Origin: Burkholderiales bacterium UBA2459
Lineage (GTDB): Bacteria > Pseudomonadota > Gammaproteobacteria > Burkholderiales > Burkholderiaceae_E
Reading direction: 5' to 3'
Assembly: GCA_002342365.1 (NCBI GenBank)
Contig: DDPV01000041.1
Span: 1,371 to 12,046, forward strand
DNA length: 10,676 nucleotides
Shown in pieces: positions 6,778 through 10,676 of this stretch (within the stretch, counting starts at the first letter, position 1; each line of letters opens with the position of its first letter). A model generated the notes under the pieces. It ran no database searches, was not told the origin of the DNA, and worked only from the letters and a program-made list of their open reading frames with translations. The translations under genes and the position numbers were made by a program.

Positions 6778-7272
6778 ATGATCTTCAAACTGTTATTCGC
6801 TTTGCTGCTGACCATCACGCTTGTTGGCAAAGTCAATGCGCAAGTGCTCGACGCGATCCGTGGTCATGTCCAGGATCTAAGGGCTCGCTTTGCAGATCAC
6901 AAGAAAATGGTCGGTGAGGTCTTAAAGAAGGGCGAGATCGATACGAAGGCAAAAGGCCAAGACCCGGTGCACAACGCATCTGGTACCTGGTACTTGATTC
7001 GCACGGGTCATCAGTTGTTCTTGCAATCTGGAGAGGACTTTCGATCGAGCCCAGGTCCGGACTATCACGTCTATGTGAGCAGCGGGCCGGCGATCAAGGA
7101 CAACCCGGAATTTAGCAGCAAGCAGGTAGAGGTTGGACGCTTGATAAAACCCAATGGCGCGGCTTACTACCTGCTTAAAACGGAGAATCTCAACGAGGTT
7201 TCCAGCGTCTTGATCTGGTGCAAGCAATTTAAAGAATACATCGGTTCGGCGGATTTATTGCCTGCCCGATGA
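6778..7272 (+). CDS. Secreted DM13-domain protein
   Basis: The 164-residue product opens with a signal peptide (MIFKLLFALLLTITLVGKVNA, probable cut after Ala21), so it is periplasmic or exported. Residues about 65-160 match the DM13 fold: GTWYLI, then FRSSPGPDYHVYVSSG (88-103), VEVGRLIKPNGAAYYLL and SVLIWCKQF with the family's characteristic Cys (C148) before a closing (F)xxxIGSADL. DM13 domains have been proposed to take part in redox or electron transfer, but the role in bacteria is not firmly known. A longer in-frame TTG start at 6649 would bury the signal peptide, so I use ATG 6778. No Shine-Dalgarno precedes it. It stands alone, converging on the methyltransferase gene. Confidence 0.82.
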   Translation: MIFKLLFALLLTITLVGKVNAQVLDAIRGHVQDLRARFADHKKMVGEVLKKGEIDTKAKGQDPVHNASGTWYLIRTGHQLFLQSGEDFRSSPGPDYHVYVSSGPAIKDNPEFSSKQVEVGRLIKPNGAAYYLLKTENLNEVSSVLIWCKQFKEYIGSADLLPAR

Positions 7273-7280
7273 GGTCGTAG

Positions 7281-7352
7281 CCAGGCGAAAGCTTCTCGAT
7301 GCAATCGGTTCGATAAGACCAGTCTGGTTAGTGCCGCGTCCGCTTCGCCTGG
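7281..7352. repeat. Long-range inverted repeat between convergent genes
   Basis: CCAGGCGAA (7281-7289) is exactly complementary to TTCGCCTGG (7344-7352), extendable by GC/GC past one bulged A. Inside lie ATCG-GTT-CGAT (7304-7314) and the palindrome ACCAG-T-CTGGT (7318-7328). Together they could fold as a closed multi-hairpin structure filling the gap between the DM13 and methyltransferase stops. No T-run follows on either strand, so factor-independent termination is not clear. Confidence 0.5.
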
Positions 7353-7389
7353 TGCTCGCGATTCGTGCTTGAAGCTTGTTTTCCTGAAA

Positions 7390-8118
7390 TCAGTCCCGCT
7401 TGCGAAACACCACCATATGCTGCCAGGGCAGTGTGCTCACAGTCCGTTCCCAGTCCAGCGGGAATACGGCAGCCTCCCGCTTGATCTGAGCCTCACTCAT
7501 CTTGTGTAGTGCCTTGATGGGTACGCGAATGTCCTCAGCCTTGTACTCCACAAAGACAATGCGTCCGCCGGGCTTTAAGGCCTTGAGCAAGCTCGCCATC
7601 ACCTCATAGGGGTAGGCGAGCTCGTGATACACGTCAACCATGATGGCCAGGTCCACCGACGAAACCGGCAGCTTCACGTCGTCGACCGCGCTCAGGCGCG
7701 CTTCGATCTGTGTCAGCCCGCTGCGCTTGGCTCCGGCCATGATGAGGTTTACCATTTCGGGTTGCACATCAACGGCCAAGATCTTGCCGCCGGGCATCAC
7801 GGCTGGAGCCATACGCCGGGAGAGATAACCGGTACCGGCCCCAATATCGGCGACAACCGTGCCGGGTTGCAACGCCAGTGCAGCGAGCAACAGGTCGGTA
7901 CGCTCTTCCCGATTCCGCTCTTCGCGCTCAAGCCATGCTGCGCCTTGCCATCCCATGACCGCTGAGATTTCCCGTCCCATGTAGATTTTCCCGATGCCAT
8001 CGGGGCTGGCGGGTGATTGGCTGTAGCGCGAGGGATTTGCAGCATGCTGCGCCAACGCTTCACTGCAGCTGAGCAGGGCGGCTAAAAAAAGAAAGCGCAA
8101 CAAAAGGAAGCGACTCAT
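7390..8118 (-). CDS. Class I SAM-dependent methyltransferase with N-terminal signal peptide
   Basis: The 242-residue product carries a clear methyltransferase Rossmann fold: motif I VADIGAGTGYLS (89-100), the ribose-binding acidic residue D117 in AVDVQPEM, then LAIMVDVYHELAYP and a late LLKALKPGGRIVFVEY strand. The first 23 residues (SRFLLLRFLFLAALLSCSEALA) look like a Sec signal peptide cut before QHA; LLSC is also a poor lipobox. Export of a SAM enzyme is odd because SAM is cytoplasmic, so either the leader is a membrane anchor or the enzyme works on substrates at the membrane. The gene follows the M50 protease by 43 bp and is probably co-transcribed. An in-frame GTG at 8136 with GAGG four bases upstream is a possible earlier start; I prefer ATG 8118 because it gives the more normal signal peptide. 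The substrate is unknown. Confidence 0.85.
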   Translation of the reverse strand: MSRFLLLRFLFLAALLSCSEALAQHAANPSRYSQSPASPDGIGKIYMGREISAVMGWQGAAWLEREERNREERTDLLLAALALQPGTVVADIGAGTGYLSRRMAPAVMPGGKILAVDVQPEMVNLIMAGAKRSGLTQIEARLSAVDDVKLPVSSVDLAIMVDVYHELAYPYEVMASLLKALKPGGRIVFVEYKAEDIRVPIKALHKMSEAQIKREAAVFPLDWERTVSTLPWQHMVVFRKRD

Positions 8119-8161
8119 GTCAGTCCAATAAACCACGGCACCTCAAGCCTAGCAGCATCGG

Positions 8162-9337
8162 CTAAGGTCTGCCGACATGCGGTTCGCCGGCAAGATCCTG
8201 GAGGCGCTCCTTTGCCATCAGCCGCAGTCCAGTGGGCGGATTCTTTGATAACTTTTGGAGCGCTTCAAGGGCAAAGGCTTGGGCCTTGGCCGCTTCACCG
8301 CGGAGTTTACAAATTGCAGATTTCGCATGCAGTCGCTCGTGGGGCTCTTCCACGCCAGCTGGAACCGCATCAAGCCATCGCTGAGCCGCATCGGCGTTAC
8401 CGCAACGTTGGGCAAGATAGATCACAATGGGTAAGACGAGCGCCGCACGGAAAGGAAGCGGGTAGGCTGCAAGTCCTCCCGCACACAAATCCTTGGCGAG
8501 AGCCTCAAAACCGGCGCGGGCATGTTGATCATCAGGCCGATCGTCGAGGACCTGCGCTGCGAGCAGTAGCGCGGAAGTTTTGAGCATGGCTTGCGTCGAC
8601 TCTTGCACGATGCTCTGTAGCTCGTCCAAATCCCAGTCGGCAGGGCGATGTCCGGAGAAATTTCGACCGATGATTGCAGCGAGTCTAAGCCGTTGAAGGG
8701 CCTGCTTGTTTCCGCGAAGCAGTTGCCATAGTTGCCGTCCGTCGGAAGCAAACCCTCCTGACTGCAGGGGGATCAGAGTGCCCATGGCTATGGCCGCCGA
8801 CAACAGGCCAACTTGTAAGATCCATAACGATGCGATACCGCCGGTTGACGGAATGAGAACGAAACATGCCAACGCGGCAAGCCCGCTAGCCATCGGGCCA
8901 CCCGCCACCATCCAGATGGCTTGCCTTTTACCAAGCCCATGAGACCGCCCAGGTATTGCAACCGCAAGGCCACCCCAAGTCGCGCGATGGCGATTGAACG
9001 AGCCATACGGCCTATCGCTTCGAAACTCGATTTGCAGCGGTCCGGAGAACAGCATGAGCGGTGAAAGTCCCGACAACACAGCGCCCGCCAAATGCCCCAA
9101 CTCATGAACCGTAATGCTTATCCAGGTCGCAAGCAGCAAGCCGCCAATCACCAATGGCCAGTCGTGGCCGTCGGCATTCAACAAGGCCTCGGCAAGGCCG
9201 GCATGAATGAGTACCCTAATGCCCAGATAAGCAACAACGCCGCCTGCCAAGGCCGACGCTAGCATGACGATCCAGGATGGGCGTGGAGCCTTGGCAGCGC
9301 CATCTGGCGGCATCAAGAGGGCTGGGTGTTGATCCAC
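8162..9337 (-). CDS. M50-family (site-2-protease-like) membrane metalloprotease with C-terminal helical domain
   Basis: The 391-residue product has a first membrane helix at about 22-45 and a second carrying the zinc motif TVHELGHLAGA (H78, E79, H82). Later come VAGGPMASGL (about 144-153) and the third zinc ligand in ASDG (D199), so the catalytic set is complete. Residues about 210-391 are soluble and helical, resembling TPR-like repeats (NADAAQRWLDAVPAG, AKAQAFALEALQKL), perhaps for substrate docking. Such proteases cut membrane-bound substrates such as anti-sigma factors; the target here is unknown. The frame stays open far upstream, but that part runs opposite the SRAP gene. I chose GTG 9337 because AAGG lies eight bases upstream and a promoter fits just ahead. 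ATG 9457 is an alternative that would add 40 residues with a CKRCP motif but has no ribosome site. The methyltransferase follows in the same operon. Confidence 0.82.
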   Translation of the reverse strand: MDQHPALLMPPDGAAKAPRPSWIVMLASALAGGVVAYLGIRVLIHAGLAEALLNADGHDWPLVIGGLLLATWISITVHELGHLAGAVLSGLSPLMLFSGPLQIEFRSDRPYGSFNRHRATWGGLAVAIPGRSHGLGKRQAIWMVAGGPMASGLAALACFVLIPSTGGIASLWILQVGLLSAAIAMGTLIPLQSGGFASDGRQLWQLLRGNKQALQRLRLAAIIGRNFSGHRPADWDLDELQSIVQESTQAMLKTSALLLAAQVLDDRPDDQHARAGFEALAKDLCAGGLAAYPLPFRAALVLPIVIYLAQRCGNADAAQRWLDAVPAGVEEPHERLHAKSAICKLRGEAAKAQAFALEALQKLSKNPPTGLRLMAKERLQDLAGEPHVGRP

Positions 9338-9378
9338 GGCTAAAGCCTTGTCAAAAGTCTCGCTTAGATTGACCTTAC

Positions 9379-9407
9379 ATGGTAAGTCAGGCTGCAGCGC
9401 CCGTAAA
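9379..9407 (-). promoter_or_regulatory. Possible promoter of the M50 protease operon
   Basis: On the minus strand TTTACG (9407-9402) and TACCAT (9384-9379) are 17 bp apart, each with four of six consensus bases. Transcription would start near 9372, giving a leader of about 35 nt before GTG 9337. If real, it supports the shorter protease start. Confidence 0.3.
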
Positions 9408-9425
9408 TCAGAGATAGGACAACGC

Positions 9426-9455
9426 TTGCAGGCACTCCATGGCCGAGTTGATAAC
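9426..9455 (+). promoter_or_regulatory. Possible promoter of the SRAP gene, predicting a leaderless mRNA
   Basis: TTGCAG (9426-9431) and GATAAC (9450-9455) are 18 bp apart, and transcription would start one or two bases before, or at, ATG 9464. There is no Shine-Dalgarno ahead of that ATG, although the start is fixed by the essential Cys2. The boxes are moderate matches only. Confidence 0.3.
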
Positions 9456-9463
9456 ATCGCAGC

Positions 9464-10177
9464 ATGTGCAGTCACTATGAAGCCGTACGTGACCGGCAAC
9501 GACTCAAAACGCGCTTTCAGCTGGTCGACGTACCGGAGGGAGGCCGATGGGACCTGTGGCCTGGTTATCTTGGACCGTTTGTGCGACGACATGAATTCGC
9601 AAACGCGGGCGATGAGGCTGTGCCTGAACGTGAGGGCGTGCTTGGATCCTTTGGCTTGATTCCGCATTGGGCCAAAGATACGAAGATCGCGCGTCAAACC
9701 TATAACGCCCGGACAGAAACCGTAGCGTCCAAACCGAGTTTTCGCGATGCCTGGAAAAAAGCCCAGCACTGCATCATTCCAGCCGACGCGATCTACGAAC
9801 CCGACTGGCGATCTGGCAAGGCAATCGCCACCCGAATTTCGCGCCAAGACGGTGAACCGATGGGCATTGCGGGGTTGTGGGCGAGGTGGAGGTCACCGCT
9901 GGGGGAAACCCTTCACAGTTTTACGATGTTGACGATGAATGCCGACCAGCACCCGCTGATGAATCAGTTCCACAAGCCACAGGATGAAAAACGCATGGTC
10001 GTGATCCTCCCTGAGGAACGCTATGAGGCGTGGTTACAGGCAGATGTTCTGGAAAGCGATTCGTTCTTTAAGTTGTACCCTCACGACGCGTTGAGGGCCG
10101 AGCAGCCGCCAGTGCGAAACAACAGCTTGTTGCCTGACAAAAACAACAGCTTGTTACCTGACAAAAATGATGGGTAA
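9464..10177 (+). CDS. SRAP-domain protein (YedK/HMCES type), abasic-site DNA-protein crosslinker
   Basis: This 237-residue protein belongs to the SRAP family, which shields abasic sites in single-stranded DNA by forming a thiazolidine between its N-terminal Cys and the open sugar. All key residues are visible: Cys2 directly after Met1 (MCSHYEA), N81 in TYNARTET, E112 in IPADAIYEP and H170 in NQFHKPQDEKRM. Because Cys2 must become the N-terminus, ATG 9464 is certain. WDLWPGYLGPFVRR (29-42) and GSFGLIPHWAKD (61-72) are further family strands. There is no Shine-Dalgarno. The last 18 residues hold two copies of NNSLLPDK from a 24-bp tandem duplication, outside the catalytic fold and probably dispensable. 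The gene is divergent from the M50 operon. Confidence 0.94.
   Translation: MCSHYEAVRDRQRLKTRFQLVDVPEGGRWDLWPGYLGPFVRRHEFANAGDEAVPEREGVLGSFGLIPHWAKDTKIARQTYNARTETVASKPSFRDAWKKAQHCIIPADAIYEPDWRSGKAIATRISRQDGEPMGIAGLWARWRSPLGETLHSFTMLTMNADQHPLMNQFHKPQDEKRMVVILPEERYEAWLQADVLESDSFFKLYPHDALRAEQPPVRNNSLLPDKNNSLLPDKNDG
10118..10165 (+). repeat. 24-bp in-frame tandem duplication at the 3' end of the SRAP gene
   Basis: Two adjacent 24-base units (10118-10141 and 10142-10165) differ at one base (TTG versus TTA Leu codon) and each encodes NNSLLPDK. Each unit also contains the small hairpin CAACA-GCT-TGTTG or its one-mismatch form. The near identity suggests a recent slippage duplication. Confidence 0.9.
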
Positions 10178-10409
10178 AAGCGTCAATCGACTGCAGCCAC
10201 CATCCCTTTGCGCTTGGGATGAGGGAGGGCTTGAGTTGCCCAAGGGGTGGATCGTATTTTCGGTTTATGAGTGATAGGATCTCGCAACGCCGATGAAGCG
10301 TCGGATTTGCCAGGCAAAAGTTACCTGGCCGAATGGTCCATAGCCTGAATTTCCCCTGCCCTGATCCTTGAGTCGATTTGCACACCACGAAACTTCAAAG
10401 GATTCGATC
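10178..10409. other. Intergenic region upstream of the small secreted protein, with a hairpin
   Basis: No coding frame is convincing in this 232-bp stretch. GCCAGG (10309-10314) pairs with CCTGGC (10324-10329) over a 9-base loop, and CCGA/TCGG (10290-10304) forms a smaller one just before. No T-run follows, so these are more likely leader structure or an operator than a terminator. The promoter of the downstream gene must be here but no clear boxes stand out. Confidence 0.45.
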
Positions 10410-10643
10410 ATGAAACAAGTCCTCATTGCTGTGCTCTTTTTATTCTCCGGTCTAGCCTCTGCCCATAACTGTCCCAACGAAATGAAGGCGATTGACGCCA
10501 AAATGCCTTCTGCAAAGCTATCGAGCACCGATATGACGAAGGTGAAGGCTTTGCGTGAGGATGGTGAAAAATTACACAAGGCCGGGAAGCACGACGAATC
10601 CATGAAAGCGCTTGCTGAAGCCAAAAAAATGCTCGGCATTTGA
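10410..10643 (+). CDS. Small secreted helical protein of unknown function
   Basis: The 77-residue product has a signal peptide (MKQVLIAVLFLFSGLASA, cut after Ala18), leaving a 59-residue mature protein that starts HNCPNEM with a single Cys (C21). The remainder is strongly helical and lysine-rich, including KVKALREDGEKLHKAG followed by ALAEAKKMLGI, which resembles one tetratricopeptide-like helical hairpin. I know this general pattern from beta-proteobacterial hypothetical proteins but can give no function. AAAGGA seven bases upstream of ATG 10410 fixes the start; a frame 14 codons longer has no ribosome site and would spoil the leader. Confidence 0.82.
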   Translation: MKQVLIAVLFLFSGLASAHNCPNEMKAIDAKMPSAKLSSTDMTKVKALREDGEKLHKAGKHDESMKALAEAKKMLGI

Positions 10644-10676
10644 GCCTGGCCTTACCGCAAACCAAGACCGTTGAAC

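Noticed and set aside
9458..9847. Upstream extension of the protease frame to 561 codons
   Set aside because: It runs antisense through the SRAP gene, whose start and active-site residues are certain.
10286..10330. Glycine-riboswitch-like string CAGGCAAAAG with an upstream CGCCGA
   Set aside because: The remaining conserved aptamer blocks and pairing are absent, and the downstream gene is not a glycine-metabolism gene.
1..10676. CRISPR arrays, insertion sequences, integrases, tRNA or rRNA genes
   Set aside because: I looked for regular repeats, transposase motifs and RNA-gene signatures and saw none.

Overview
The window looks like chromosomal DNA from a beta-proteobacterium, probably Burkholderiales. 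This is inferred from gene style (an SRAP protein opening MCSHYEA, a MarR regulator with a CxCxxLR N-terminus, a small HxCP secreted protein) and a moderately high GC content, not from any search. I see no rRNA, tRNA, CRISPR array, transposase or integrase, and nothing that marks a mobile element.

Positions 1-6456 hold a run of minus-strand genes. In transcription order they are: a multi-spanning membrane protein of unknown function (6456-5662); an unresolved stretch with candidate small ORFs on both strands (5290-5661); a short-chain dehydrogenase (5306-4353) followed after 49 bp by a mandelate-racemase-type enolase-superfamily enzyme (4303-3089), probably one operon for oxidation or dehydration of a small hydroxy or sugar acid; a CPA1-type Na+/H+ antiporter with a long cytoplasmic tail ending in a degenerate cyclic-nucleotide-binding fold (2793-493); and a MarR-family regulator (398-1) that runs off the window. 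The MarR gene has its own strong promoter with a palindrome in the spacer and an ATG so close to the -10 box that its mRNA is probably leaderless.

At 6778-7272 a plus-strand gene encodes a secreted DM13-domain protein. It converges on a minus-strand pair: an M50 (site-2-protease-like) membrane metalloprotease (9337-8162) and, 43 bp downstream, a class I SAM-methyltransferase fold with an apparent signal peptide (8118-7390). The gap between the convergent genes (7273-7389) is rich in inverted repeats.

Divergent from the protease is an SRAP/YedK-type gene (9464-10177) for abasic-site DNA-protein crosslinking, with all four active-site residues and an unusual C-terminal 24-bp in-frame tandem duplication. 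The window ends with a small secreted helical protein (10410-10643).

No clear multi-gene defence or novel system is visible. The most unusual items are the secreted methyltransferase paired with the M50 protease, the degenerate ligand-binding tail on the antiporter, the SRAP tail duplication, the small ORF with an ATA-type start ahead of the SDR, and several genes that lack a Shine-Dalgarno sequence and may be leaderless.
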